Both the position numbers and the translations under genes were made by a program. A stretch of 64,000 bases of DNA from Brachyhypopomus gauderio. Lineage: Eukaryota; Chordata; Actinopteri; Gymnotiformes; Hypopomidae. Location of the stretch: contig NC_135218.1 in assembly GCF_052324685.1 (NCBI RefSeq), positions 11,930,358 to 11,994,357 of the forward strand, read 5' to 3'. How positions within the stretch are numbered: the first letter of the stretch is position 1; every line of letters begins with the position of its first letter. The notes under the pieces are model-generated. The model was not told the origin of the DNA. It saw only the letters and a program-made list of their open reading frames with translations, and did no database searches. Positions 31,560-43,998 of this stretch are shown here, piece after piece.

Positions 31560-33855
31560 GCATCCAAGCCTGACGTTTAAAAGATGTACTGCAGATGAAT
31601 AAACACTGTATTAAATAGTCTAGGAGAGATCTCATAAGTGTCTCCGAGATGCAGGCGCGATCATGACGCAACCAGATGGGTCTGGAATGCATCTGCTGAA
31701 GGTCTTTCACGATCCACCAGAGACGTATTGCCGATGAGCACACGCTCTATTAAATCTTTCGCACTGACCATTACCTTCTGGGTGGTAGGGCGTGGTTCTG
31801 CTTTTCTCAACCCCATAGGTCTCAAAGGCTTTTTAATAGTTCCCCCTCAAAGTTACGGCCCTGATCTGAGTGGATCCTTCTCGGAACCCCATACACATAG
31901 AATCATTTCTCAGTGAGTATTTTTACCATTGTAGTGGCCTTTTGATCAGCCACTGGGTAAGCTTGGGTGAACTTGGAAAACATGTCCGTAACGACTAGTA
32001 CATTCTCCAGTCCATTACTGGCCCGTTCCATAACCGTGAAATCGATGGCAAGGATTTCCAGGGGCCTAGTAGCCAACAAGCTACCCATAAAAGTTCTCAC
32101 CTTAGGTTGGTTAGCTTTTGCCACAGAGCACCGCACACACTCACTACACCACTGCCAGACGTCATGCCACATCTTTGGCCAGTAGCACCTCTGCTGAACA
32201 AGATCAGTGGTATGATCCACCCCCTGGTGGCCATGGTTGTCATGCAGCCCTGTAAGAATCTCAGCTTGTAAGGCTGCTGGCAGCAATACCTGCAGGATTG
32301 CGTCTTTGGCTGATGGTAGCTGAAACTTCCTATACAGGACTCCTTCCTTCTCCACAATCCTATTCCATTGCTTTACCAACTCCCTCACCCCTGGCACTTC
32401 TTTCTTTATTTCCAGCGCAGTTGGCACCCGACCTCTTTTCCAATACACTGAAAATGCAGCAATACATGGATCTGCTGCCTGTAGGACATTTAAGTCAGCC
32501 TTACTACGGATGGGAATAGCATGTATAGCCTGAGATGCCACACATGGCATGTCCCCTTCTGCAACAGGCCCAGCTGTGGGAAACTCACAGGGAATGGAGA
32601 TCCCTGCCATGCCTTCGACAAAAGAGGAGTTTGTAACAGTAGGAAGCCGTGACAGGGCATCCGCATTGCGGTTGGCTGTCCCAGGACGATACTTGATATC
32701 GTAATCAAACAAAGCTAACTGGGACACCCACCTCTGCTCCACCGCACCCAACTTTGCCGACTGCAAGTAACTCAACGGGTTGTTGTCAGTGTAGACTGTA
32801 AACTTGTGACCTAAAAGATACTCTCTAAACTTCTCCGTAACAGCCCACTTAAGAGCCAACAACTCCAGTTTCATGGAGCTGTAATTCGACATGTTACGTT
32901 CACTAGGTCGCAAGCCACGACTAGCAAACGCAATAGGTCGCAGCTGCCCCTCTTGTTCCTGGGATAGAACAGCCCCCAAACCTGCGTGGCTAGCATCAAT
33001 CTCTACTACAAAGGGCAGAGTAAAGTCAGCATACCCCAACACGGGAGCACTGACCAACCTGCCCTTCAAAGCCAGAAACCCTCTCTCACAAGCTTCGTCC
33101 CAGTGGTGATCTATACGGCCCTGTCCCCCAAGCCTAGGTCGCTTCCGGGAACCCTCTAGGGTACCCACTAGTTTATGCAGGGGTGCTGCCAAGGAAGCAA
33201 ACCCTTCCACAAACCGCCGGTAATATGATGCAAAGCCTAAAAAGGACCTTAGTTCTTTGACTGTGGATTGTCGATTCCACTCAGCAACTGCCCGAATCTT
33301 TTCTGGATCAGTGGATACGCCAGCGGCAGAAATCACATGACCCAAATAGTTAACTTTAGTTTGAAAGGAATTACACTTCTGCAATTTTAATTTCAAGTTG
33401 TAGTCCCGTAGGCGACCCAGGACCATCTCTAACCACTGGATGTGTTGCTGGAACGTCTGGGAGAAAATTACTACATCATCCAAGTACAATAGTAGTGCAT
33501 GGAAACTCTGATCCCCAAATATGCGTTCCATTAGCCTCTGGAATGTGCCGGGCGCATTACATAACCCAAACGGCATCCGGTGGAACTCGAACAGGCCGAA
33601 GGGCGTACAAAACGCAGTCTTTTCCCTGTCCTGCTCTGCTACAGGGACCTGATTATAGCTGCTGGCTAAATCTAAGGTGCTAAACCACTTTGCTCCATTC
33701 AAGGCATCCAGTGACTCCTCTATCCTAGGCAGGGGGAATGCATCTTTACGGGTCTTGGCATTAAATTGGCGATAATCAACACACAAGCGTATGGACCCGT
33801 CTTTCTTTTGAACAACCACTATAGGGGAAGCATAAGGGCTAGTGCTGAGACTCAA
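31560..33855 (-). pseudogene. Gypsy pol: reverse transcriptase, RNase H, integrase
   Basis: Open for 650 codons (31903-33855). RT shows SPIVVVQKKDGSIRLCVDYR and the catalytic LLYLDDVVIFS. RNase H begins FVVEIDASHAGLGAVLSQ. The integrase zinc domain H-x-H-x-C-x2-C lies in HDNHGHQGVDHTTDL ... CSECVRC, and a catalytic Asp is in LAIDFTVM. At 31903 a TGA ends the frame; relics of the rest of the integrase core continue to about 31650 with further stops and a frameshift. The start is separated from protease by an indel near 33845. Confidence 0.88.
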
Positions 33856-34993
33856 TTTTATTGTCTACCAGCTCCTGGATATGAGCTTTAACCAAATTGT
33901 ATTGTGAAGGGGGGAGCCGCCGATATCTCTGCCTCACTGGGGCAGAGTCTAAGAGTGGAATGGTATGTTGGACCAACGTGGTACAACCTAGATCTCCATC
34001 ATACTGACTAAAAACGGTCTTGTGTTTCTCCAAGAGGGCACAAGCTGTCTCCTGTTCCTCAGCTGACAGAGAAGGCAAACTAAGCTGGGAAAAATCACTG
34101 GGACCATTCTCTTCCCTCTGAACAGGCTGGATAGTGGCAACCTGATGTTGCTCGTCTCTGCAGACCTGTACGGTACTACCATTATAAAAAGACGGGACCA
34201 CATGAAGTTCCCCTAGCACGACCTTGGGCTGGAGCCACCTATCTTGTGGGCCAACATTGACCACTGGTACCTGTACAACCCCATGCACCACAGATACAAA
34301 AGCAGATGGAATGAGGAGGTCACTAGGCAGCTTTCCCTCCATAAAAGACACTGGTTCCAACAACCCTGAAGAAAGAGCAGATCCCAACCCCTCACAACAT
34401 GATGCAGACACTATTTTCATGGTACTTGCCGGTACTCGTACCGCTGGACCCCGCTGCACTCTGCCCATGCCTACTTTACCATCCTGTAAAGTCTGCCCCA
34501 ACTGCTGGCATTCAGAGAATACGCGTTGCCACACCTGCCCTGCAGGCTGGGTCTTTAAAGAGTGGAAAAGTGCATTCCCATGTTGTACAAAAAGCTCATT
34601 GTAACATTGGCTAATGATATTCATCCCCACCAAACCAGGTGTAGAGTTATGAGTGTGAGTGTCAGCACCACTAGAGCTCTTGGTGATCAATATGCCCATT
34701 TTGGGCATAATCCTCCCCAGAATACATACATCCACTTCTAAATAGCCCAAGTAGGGTATATCTAAACCGTTAGCAACTTTTAACCATAACCAAGGGCAAG
34801 ACTGAATAGTGTGCTGAAGTTGGCCTTGAAGGTGTTCTTCAAAGAACTGGGAGGTTACAGTGCTCACCATAGAGCCTGTGTCCAATAAACACAGCAAAAC
34901 CACACCCCCAATCGTAACCTCCACTACCGGACACTTCCCAATCAGTTGGACTGCACTGGCTGAATCAACGCCCAAACCCTCCCCTCCCGACAC
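33839..34993 (-). pseudogene. Gypsy protease and linker segment
   Basis: A 384-codon frame holding the aspartic-protease motif LLCLLDTGSMVSTVTSQF (DTGS) near its start. A long linker follows, with a block like the segment before RT (HTIPLLDSAPVRQRYRRLPP). It ends at a stop at 33839 that overlaps the next frame, so the protein is cut just before RT. Confidence 0.85.
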
Positions 34994-35017
34994 TTGGGCT
35001 CATGTGTCGGGGGGGAT

Positions 35018-36142
35018 CTAGTTTTCCTGCTGCTGAGAGATTGTGTGGTTTGACGCCCCTCTACTGCCAGTGTCAGTTCCCAACTCAGCTCTACAGAAAC
35101 GGGCAATATGACCAGGTTGACTACAGCGTAAACATATAGGTCTCCCATCGGCTTGGAACCGGTATCGTGAGTCACTATTTGAAGGACCACCCCTAGAATT
35201 ATTAGGCACTACAGGGGCCTCTAACCGTTTCAGAATAGCATCCAATTGGGTCTGTTGTCGTCGAAGACTTTCCTTTAACTCTGCCAATTCATCTGACGCC
35301 GGTGCACAAACAGCACTGGATCCTGCCTCGCACTCTGTTACGGCATAAGTGTTACAGGAGCGCACATGTGGCCGATGACTACCAACTGTTTCACCTTCTT
35401 CTACCCAGCGAAAAGCTTCACTGCGGATATCCAAGAAAGCTATAGTGAGGTGTGAACGAACCTGACGCCGTAGCTCCCTCCTCAGCAAACCATCACGCAC
35501 ATGCTCAATAAACTGGTCACGTAAAACAGAATCAGAGTTAGCAAAACAGGTAGAGTCACGACATTTTACAGCTTCCATTAGGGACATGAGAGCATGGGAA
35601 TATACTCTCAAGGACTCTCCCTCACGCTGTCGCCGTTGGAAGAATTGGGTTTGAAGGCTAATGGAGGACTGAGCACACCCATACATGCTGAATAAAATAC
35701 TAAAATTTTTCTCTGCCTCATCCCTTTCAGAGAGAGGACGGAACTTAACCTCAGCTCTTGCTTCTCCCTCTAGTAAGTCAAACACTATCAAAGCTTGCTC
35801 GGAACGAGGCACGGGACGTAAAACCAAGGACCGACGAACCTTCTCTACCCAGTCCTCTACAGATAGAGAGTCCACCGAAACATCCCCAGAAAACCGGGGA
35901 CATCTCCTTTCCCTGGGCATATACACATAGCGCTCTGCTACCCCATTAGAGACAGACTGATTTTCGAGACCACCACTTGGGTTGGGGAACTGCACTGAAG
36001 AGCTACCTTTTCCTAAATGACCTACCTCTCTAGCTGTGGGCTGGTGAGTTGCTTCCTCCCTGAGCTTACTGTTCTCTGCCCGAAGTTGTTGGACCAGTTC
36101 AGTAAGTGCCCTCAGCTGCTCTGCTATATTTTCATCGGCCAT
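35018..36142 (-). CDS. Gypsy gag protein
   Basis: From the internal ATG (MADENIAEQLRALTELVQQL, 36142) the frame is open for 374 codons. It starts with a leucine-rich coiled-coil segment. The middle carries a retrotransposon gag domain (ARAEVKFRP ... FSILFSMYG ... FFQRRQREGESLRVY). One CCHC knuckle (CLRCSQPGHIARFC) lies near the end. The frame also extends upstream to 36229. It looks intact, while pol is broken. Confidence 0.82.
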   Translation of the reverse strand: MADENIAEQLRALTELVQQLRAENSKLREEATHQPTAREVGHLGKGSSSVQFPNPSGGLENQSVSNGVAERYVYMPRERRCPRFSGDVSVDSLSVEDWVEKVRRSLVLRPVPRSEQALIVFDLLEGEARAEVKFRPLSERDEAEKNFSILFSMYGCAQSSISLQTQFFQRRQREGESLRVYSHALMSLMEAVKCRDSTCFANSDSVLRDQFIEHVRDGLLRRELRRQVRSHLTIAFLDIRSEAFRWVEEGETVGSHRPHVRSCNTYAVTECEAGSSAVCAPASDELAELKESLRRQQTQLDAILKRLEAPVVPNNSRGGPSNSDSRYRFQADGRPICLRCSQPGHIARFCRAELGTDTGSRGASNHTISQQQEN

Positions 36143-36460
36143 GTTGGAAATATCAGAAGAGAAGGAGAAAAATTTAGAACTCTTAAGCACACAAAAAATA
36201 CTTAATATACACAACAACACAGTATACACAGAATATATACTAATTTACAAAAAAACACAAATAAAATAGTTGCAGCCCCCTCCTGGAAGTTTGCAGTCGT
36301 CTCTGTAGGTCCCGATGGCTCCAATAATATCTTCAACCTGTGCTGGCCACTGTTTTTCCCACCACACTTAAAATACTGAGGAACACCACCTGATCCGCTT
36401 ACTAAAAACAGTACAAAAGTGGAACAGCTTCCAATAACGATTATCCTGCTTGCAGCGCCA

Positions 36461-37570
36461 ATTGTGACCGGGTGGAGGTTCCCACACCACAAATACCCAA
36501 ATAAATGGGTTAGGCAAGCTGTTCTACACGTCAATAATTTTATTTAGTAACAAGTATTAAAATACTAAGATAAGACAAAGCATAGAACTAAAAATTATAC
36601 ACCGATGCGTGGGCAATTTAAATAAATCCACCGATTTCTAGTCAGTAATGTCGATAGAATTGCTTTGCCTATGATGTAGCTATATGAGCTTACTGCACTA
36701 GTTGTGCACACACAAAAATGTCACAACACCAAAGCTTAGAGCCAAAATAAAAGATAACACAGTAAAAACCAATGTGAAACACTCAAACCAAAGAAAAACC
36801 AAAGCTAGCATAAATTGCAGGCTTCATATAACTTATAACACGCACAGCTGGGCAATAAAAACACCTATGACTGACAATAGGGTATTGTAATCTGATGCCG
36901 CGTGCCCGTGGATAACAGCTGAGTATTACTACACAGAAAACAATTAAGAAAAATATTTAAAAAATGAATGCTACTCAAGCAGATACAAATAGTTCCTCCT
37001 ACTCTAGTGTTCGCGTTTAAAGACAATGGTGGGAAAAAAACAGTGGCCTGCACAAGCCCGGCCTTGGTCCTTTATACAAGAGAAGAAAATTGAATTATTT
37101 TCTCTAGGAACAAACACTACGAGAGTAAGGTATCCTTACATGAACAATACAAGTAACCCGTTTAAGAAAACACATAAAACAGAAAACCTACCAATTAAAA
37201 CACCTGGGAAAGGTGCACGCTTGGCCTGTTGAGGTGGTCCAGGTACGTCGCTATTCCACTGCGCTTCACATGCTCTAGACCGTGAGGTTGACTGGTCCCC
37301 ACAACTCCCGAATAGTGAAACAAATCTACATATTAGCATCGGGATGCTACGCTCAACGCCTATAAGCAAATCACAATGGTTGGAGAGCCGTCCGGACCGG
37401 AGTGGCCTTCTATTCGACGGAAATTATGCTCAAGGTGTCTACCGCAGCCACTCGCAAATAATCCGGCTGGAGACCGGTTTCCGTAATACACTATATTCAA
37501 ACACGACACTCCTGGAGACCAGAAACAGACATCACACACGCTCGCACCTGGGCCATTTAACCTCACCACC
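36461..37570 (-). repeat. Probable gypsy 5' LTR and flank
   Basis: Lies between the presumed primer-binding site (36461) and host DNA. There is no ORF of note. With only one LTR visible the outer boundary is an estimate. Confidence 0.4.
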
Positions 37571-37689
37571 AGATCACGTGATAGATATTATTAAAATTGT
37601 GGAATATATTAAATAGAATTAAATTGCCGTGGGACAACTCCATTAACAGATTAAAAGCTCGCAAACAGTCCAGCCCTACCACACAACAT

Positions 37690-38420
37690 TGAGCTCACGT
37701 TAAGGGCCAAATCTCTTGCTGCAGCTTATCCCACTGATCTGATCATGAGCTTGGCAGACGAACTTGTTCAGTTATTACAAATCATTCATTTCAGAAGAAC
37801 AAAAATGCCCAAAAACAATGCTAAAGACCATGATAAATTTGGATTTACAGTCCACTTTCCAAATGTTTACATAGCACTCAGACTTTTTTTTGACTTTGCC
37901 AATAACAAACTGAAGAGGAACAGTCATTCTCCAGACTGGCTCGAATTAAAAATGAGCTCAGGATGAAAATGTGCCAAAATCGGTTGAATTCACTCTCCCT
38001 TCTTGCAATAGAATCAGAGTTTGTTAGACAGCTCAACTTTGATGAGTTAGTGGACGACTTTGCAAGAAGGAAGAGCAGAAAGAAACTTTTGTAGAATCCT
38101 TAGGTACGGTAGGTTGGCGCGGGGGTGGGGGGGTTGGAGTGTTGGGGGGGCCCTTTGCAAACTCCTGGCCCCGGGGCCCAGACCCCCCATAATCTGGCCC
38201 TGGGGAGATGTCACTCACTCTGTGGTGTCTTTTCCCCCCACAGAGAAACAGTAACGAGGTGTGCAGAGCACGCGGGGGAGGGTGGGTTGGCGCACGGGTG
38301 ATAGGTGTTGTGTGTTGTTATTATAATAATTATTAATTTAACTAATATTATTAAACAATGAAATTATGATTATGTGGACTTTGCTTGTTTTCACATTTTT
38401 TAATTGTTCATTTGTAAAAA
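37690..38420 (+). mobile_element. hAT transposase C-terminus and 3' end
   Basis: The hAT dimerisation (hATC) region is readable with one frameshift: FPNVYIALRLFF, then SFSRLARIKNEL, NRLNSLSLLAIESEF and FDELVDDFARRKS before a stop near 38090. The 38205-38417 stretch matches 7815-8030, the other end of this family. It ends at a poly(A) tract (38418-38438). Confidence 0.75.
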
Positions 38421-38569
38421 AAAAAAAAAAAAAAAAAATGCATGCACGCGAGCGCCCCCCTAGACAGACGGCGCCCCTAGCATTTGCCAATATTGCCTAA
38501 TGGAAGGGCCAGCCCTGCCAGAGCATGCCAGAGAATGCCAGAACCAGAGCCCTATAGAGAGAGAGTCGC

Positions 38570-39830
38570 GTCAACTCCGTTCACTCCAATGGACCAGTTT
38601 TTTTACAGCAATGGCGGATCGTGGAGCCTGTCAATAGTTCCCGGAAGTTAGCAGCAAATACGAGCAGCGCAGTCAAACTGGAGCAGTGGACCATCTGTGA
38701 TACACTTTTACAGGTTAGTACGCTTAAAAAATCAGATTGTGTATTATAAGGACATCGGAATCAAATTAGCATGTGCATTAAAATGTGAATTAAAGCATTT
38801 TAGTGAATTATCCACCTATTAATAAGCAGATTTAGGGAACTAAATCTATGCTAAGACAACGCGAATACGGTTAGCGAGATTTCACATTAACGACCGACAG
38901 CCTATTAATTGTAAATTCCTCTCTTAATGCCATTTCACCTAAACGCGATGTTTTTGCGGGGTAGCTAGTATTGGTTAAATATAACATTTGAGTGTGATTG
39001 TAGAGTGTGTTGGGTCGAGGAGGTAAAATGAAGATATCCATTTTGGAGTACCGGCTAACGTTTTATTTCCTTTTATTTTATTTATCTATCCTTTTATTTA
39101 TTTTATTTTCCTTTTTATTTCGTTTTATTTATTTTTATTTTATTTTATTAACGTATTTCCTCAGTTTTTGAAACTGCTGGATATAAAATACGTATACTAT
39201 TTAGTGTGATTAAGTTTTAAATATTCTATCACTTAAAGAAATAATATAATTATTAGGAGTTCATACTTATTATACCTGTGTCAACACTATAGCTGTGATC
39301 AGCAGCTATGGGCCCTGTCTTTACAGGTCCAGTGGTGCATCGTAGTGCAGGGGGCTTCCTCTTTCTGAGTGCGGGGCGATGTACAAAAATGGTGGGAACA
39401 GCATCTGTTCTCAGCCTAGTCTTGCCCTGTTTGGTTTTGATGAACTGGTCTGCCTCAAAATGTGCCTGCAGAGTGATGTGAGTTTACTCCTCACACATGA
39501 CAACTCAGTTTTGTCTACCCATATACATATCCCACAGTGGGTGAATACACAGTATTAGAGAACACTTACTGGATACGTATACACTCATTACACGTATAAA
39601 AAACAACCAAGGATGTGCAACAAGTTCATATTCATATCACATCAATACTCATAATAATCATTTTCTCCTGTCTTTTTCTCCTCTCTCTCTTTAAGCCAAA
39701 GAACCATAGGGGATTCAATGGAGCCTGCAACTAGATAGCACCCTCACCCTGCACCCGAGTCTGTCTGGAGTCTTTGATTTTTTTTGTTCACTATTCTGTA
39801 TTTTAATAAATCAGGCATTAAGCTTTCCAA
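38570..39830 (+). ncRNA. Possible two-exon non-coding transcript
   Basis: A stretch ending 'cacttttacag' before GTTAGT at 38714 could be a first exon. A T/C-rich tract with an AG near 39695 precedes a short segment with AATAAA at about 39806. No long ORF. It would overlap the THAP gene on the other strand. Weak, based only on splice-like and poly(A) signals. Confidence 0.2.
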
Positions 39831-40026
39831 TAGTGTGTTTATTGTGAAAAGTGCAAATGCAGTGTTTGATGATTACCTCACATATATATTTGCTGTTGTA
39901 ATCTTTAGTGAGGGTAAGATTGCTCCTGCTTAGTTGAGACAACCATTTTTTTCTCCTCTCAGTATCAGTGGGGAAACCATACATTTTTGCTCGATTGGAG
40001 CATCCCCATGCAACACAGCAAACCAT
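39325..40026 (-). CDS. THAP-domain protein, first two exons
   Basis: Exon 1 (39877-40026) begins MVCCVAWGCSNRAKMYGFP and continues to YICE at a GTAATC donor. Exon 2 (39325-39465) opens AHFEADQFIKTKQGKTRLR and carries DAVPTIF, ending at a GTAAAG donor. Both are phase 0. Joined, they give a full THAP zinc finger: the C-x(n)-C pair at the start, the C-x2-H pair (CEAH) across the splice, and the AVPTIF box. THAP proteins bind DNA sequence-specifically. The rest of the gene, toward lower coordinates, was not found. An ATG nine bases upstream (40035) is also possible. Confidence 0.8.
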
Positions 40027-40655
40027 GGTGGACACTACACAAACAACACAGAGGAAAGGAAACAGAAAAACTGCTTGACATGATATTAATATTTGAGATT
40101 ATTAGAGATTTAATTAATTAATTGCTGTAAATAAGTGTGTATTAAAAAGACAAGATATATATAATTTATCAATGTATATGTCATATACTGTCTGGATGTA
40201 AATGTAATGTGTTTTAATGTACCCTTTTAAAGCATATTTCTGCACAATGAAGTCAAAGAAAATTTTCCTTCTGTCAGAAAATGTACATTAGTCATTTAGA
40301 TTACTTAGGTCACCAATACCATGGGATTACAGATTAATCTAATCTGAATTTCTCACCCCTTCCTGTCCCTTTAAATATATAAATGAACGTAATATATAAC
40401 AATTATAAAACAATCAAAGCATTAAACAGCAATGTGCTCTAAAATTAGCCTAAAGTTGGTCGCCATATGTTCACAATAATCCTCAAATCGCAGTTCTGTC
40501 TATGTGTTTATGCGCTCAAATTGAACTTCCTGGAACTATCGGAAGTCTCCGTGAATCACGTGACCATCAAGCGTTTTGAACTTCCGTTGTCGCGACTCTC
40601 TCTCTATACGGCTCTGGCCAGAACATGCCGAACAAGCCGGAACATGCCACATTTC

Positions 40656-41284
40656 ACCGCGGTCAAGCTATCCGCGCTTTTGCGATTCATCCGTGCTTTA
40701 AATCTTATTGCGCCTATATGCTTGATTTTACGGTATTTCGCTGCTCACCGCATACTAAGGCTGTCTAAGCACCGAGAAACACTTTGCTATTATTTAAAGA
40801 GCTTTCTCTACATTCATAAATACTTTACTTGATTTAACTAATTTATTTGCAACATTAAACACAATTAGTAATGTATTTCAATTGCTTAATAAACACTGAA
40901 CAAAATAGTTTTAATGTTTGTATTTAGTCTATTGTAGGGCTCCACTACCAGCAATAATGGACTATTGCAATGCTGCAAATGTTCAGGGCAGGGGGTTACT
41001 CCATGACTATACATGTTTTTAATAAATCTAGTCCTTATATTTGTAATGATGTTTAAATGTTTGTTTAATTCTGAGACTGTGGTTTCCTATTTGTCTGAAT
41101 ATTCCCATAATGCCAAAAAAATCCTACTACCACCCAAGAATGGGTAGCCTTTGCTTATCCCCGGTGCAAATATAGACAGATTCTGCTGTACCATTTTTAA
41201 AAAATCCACATTGAAGTCTTAAATTTTGTTAGGGCTTGGAGATAAACTTAAATGACAAGATTTAAAGCACTCATGTAAATAGGC
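40656..41284 (+). repeat. Left terminal inverted repeat of the foldback structure
   Basis: Inverted copy at 50350-50983. Carries a 57-codon open frame (AVKLSALLRFIRALNLIAP...) that is also open in the other copy; without a start or domain it is unlikely to be a gene. Confidence 0.85.
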
Positions 41285-43905
41285 TCAATTTCTCGGAAAT
41301 CTCCCATAATGCCAACACAATTCCACTGCTGCATGAGAGTATACACCCTTACCTATCATCACAGTAAGTATTAACAGGTTTCACTGTATCATTTCCTCAT
41401 AAATCCATTTTAGGTTCACAATGCATTTAGGCGAATTAAAGCACTCATGTCAAATAGGCTGAATTAGGACATCAATTTCTCAGAAATCACCCATAATGCC
41501 AACACAATTCCACTGCTGCATGAGAGTATACACCCTTATCTATCATCACAGTAAGTATGAACAGGTTTCACTGTACTATTTCTTCATAAATCCATTTTAG
41601 GTTCATAAAGCATTTAGGCAAATTAAAGCACTTATGTAAAATAGGCTGAATTAGGACATCAATTTCTCAGAAATCTGCCATAATGCCAAAACAATTCCAC
41701 TGCTGCATGAGAGTATACACCCTTATCTATCATCACAGTAAGTATGAACAGGTTTCACTGTACCATTTCCTCATAAATCTATTTTATCTTCATACCACAT
41801 TTAGGCGAATTAAAGCACTCATGTCAAATAGGCTGAATTAGGACATCAGTTTCTCAGAAATCACCCATAATGCCAACACAATTCCACTGCTGCATGAGAG
41901 AATACACCCTTATCCATCATCACAGTAAGTATGAACAGGTTTCACTGTACCATTTCCTCATAAATCCATTTTATCTTCATACCACATTTAGGCGAATTTA
42001 AGCACTCATGTCAAATAGGCTGAATTAGGACATCAATTTCCCATAATGCCAAAACAATTCCACTGCTGCATGAGAGTATGAACCCTTTACTATGACCACA
42101 GTAAGTATGAACAGGTTTCACTGTACCATTTCTTTATAAATCCATTTTAGGTTCACAATGCATTTAGGCGAATTAAAGCACTCATGTCAAATAGGCTGAA
42201 TTAGGACATCAATTTCTCGGAAATCACCCATAATGCCAACACAATTCCACTGCTGAATGAGAGTATGAACCCTTACCTATCATCACAGTAAGTATTAACA
42301 GGTTTCACTGTATCATTTCCTCATAAATCCATTTTAGGTTCACAATGCATTTAGGCGAATTAAAGCACTCATGTCAAATAGGCTGAATTAGGACATCAAT
42401 TTTTCGGAAATCTCCCATAATGCCAACACAATTCCACTGCTGCATGAGAGTATACACCCTTATCTATCATCACAGTAAGTATGGACAGGTTTCACTGTAC
42501 CATTTCTTCATAAATCAATTTTATCTTCATACCATATTTAGGCGAATTGAAGCACTCATGTCAAATAGGCTGAAATAGGACATCAATTTCTCAGAAATCA
42601 CCCATAATGCCAACACAATTCCACTGCTGCATGAGAGTATACACCCTTATCTATCATCACAGTAAGTATGGACAGGTTTCACTGTACCATTTCTTCATAA
42701 ATCCATTTTAGGTTCATAATGCATTTAGGTGAATTAAAGCACTCATGTAAAATATGCTGAATTAGGACATCAATTTCTCAGAAATCTGCCATAATGCCAA
42801 CACAATTCCACTGCTGCATGAGAGTATACACCCTTAACTATCATCACAGTAAGTATGAACAGGTTTCACTGTACCATTTCCTCATAAATCCATTTTATCT
42901 TCATACCACATTTAGGCGAATTAAAGCACTCATGTCAAATAGGCTGAATTAGGACATCAATTTCTCAGAAATCACCCATAATGCCAACACAATTCCACTG
43001 CTGCATGAGAGAATACACCCTTATCCATCATCACAGTAAGTATGAACAGGTTTCACTGTACCATTTCCTCATAAATCCATTTTATCTTCATACCACATTT
43101 AAGCACTCATGTCAAATAGGCTGAATTAGGACATCAATTTCCCATAATGCCAAAACAATTCCACTGCTGCATGAGAGTATGAACCCTTTACTATGACCAC
43201 AGTAAGTATGAACAGGTTTCACTGTACCATTTCTTTATAAATCCATTTTAGGTTCACAATGCATTTAGGCGAATTAAAGCACTCATGTCAAATAGGCTGA
43301 ATTAGGACATCAATTTCTCATAATGCCAAAACAATTCCACTGCTGCATGAGAGTATGAACCCTTTACTATGACCACAGTAAATATGAACAGGTTTCACTG
43401 TACCATTTCTTTATAAATCCATTTTAGGTTCACAATGCATTTAGGCGAATTAAAGCACTCGTGTCAAATAGGCTGAATTAGGACATCAATTTCTCGGAAA
43501 TCTCCCATAATGCCAACACAATTCCACTGCTGCATGAGAGTATACACCCTTATCTATCATCACAGTAAGTATGGACAGGTTTCACTGTACCATTTCTTCA
43601 TAAATCCATTTTATCTTCATACCACTTTTAGGCCAATTAAAGCACTCATGTCAAATAGGCTGAATTAGGACATCAATTTCTCAGAAATCTTCCATAATGC
43701 CAAAACAATTCCACTGCTGCATGATAGTATGAATCTTTAACTATCATCACAGTAAGTGTGGACAGATTTCACTGTACCATTTCCTCATAAATCCATTTTA
43801 GGTTCATTCTGCATTTAGGCGAATTAAAGCACTCATGTCAGATAGGCTGAATTAGGAAATCAGTTTCTCAAAAATCTCCCATAATGCCAAAACAATTCCA
43901 CTGGG
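41285..43905 (+). repeat. ~187-bp satellite array, about 14 copies
   Basis: Units start 'cccataatgccaacacaattccac' at roughly 41303, 41492, 41677, 41866, 42043 and so on to 43878; unit length 167-189 bp. Each carries 'catcacagtaagtatg', which looks like a splice donor, and 'ggtttcactgtaccatttc'. Copies are similar but not identical. Confidence 0.92.
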
Positions 43906-43998
43906 GTGGAATGGTCAGGGGTAATCTCTTGACTTCTTGTAATTTTAACTTTTTCTTCTTCTTCTTCTTCTTCTTCTTCGTCTTTCGGCCATTCCTGT

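Larger units (their letters stand above)
31560..37570 (-). mobile_element. Ty3/gypsy LTR retrotransposon, degenerate
   Basis: On the minus strand in order: LTR-like region, gag, protease, RT-RNase H and integrase, the Ty3/gypsy order (integrase after RNase H). The 5' LTR appears to end near 36461, where 'gtcacaat' meets TGGCGCTGCAAGC, a likely tRNA primer-binding site. Its outer end is not fixed (perhaps near 37570). No 3' LTR was recognised below 31560 and the integrase C-terminus is lost. A frameshift between protease and RT and nonsense codons in integrase make it inactive. Confidence 0.85.

Noticed and set aside
40467-40832. 121-codon ORF at the left foldback end
   Set aside because: Half lies outside the repeat and half inside, there is no recognised domain, and the mirror copy starts differently. 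Probably a chance frame preserved by arm identity.
41285-43905. CRISPR-like array
   Set aside because: Repeats are ~187 bp with no unique spacers, the genome is vertebrate and no cas gene is present. It is a satellite.
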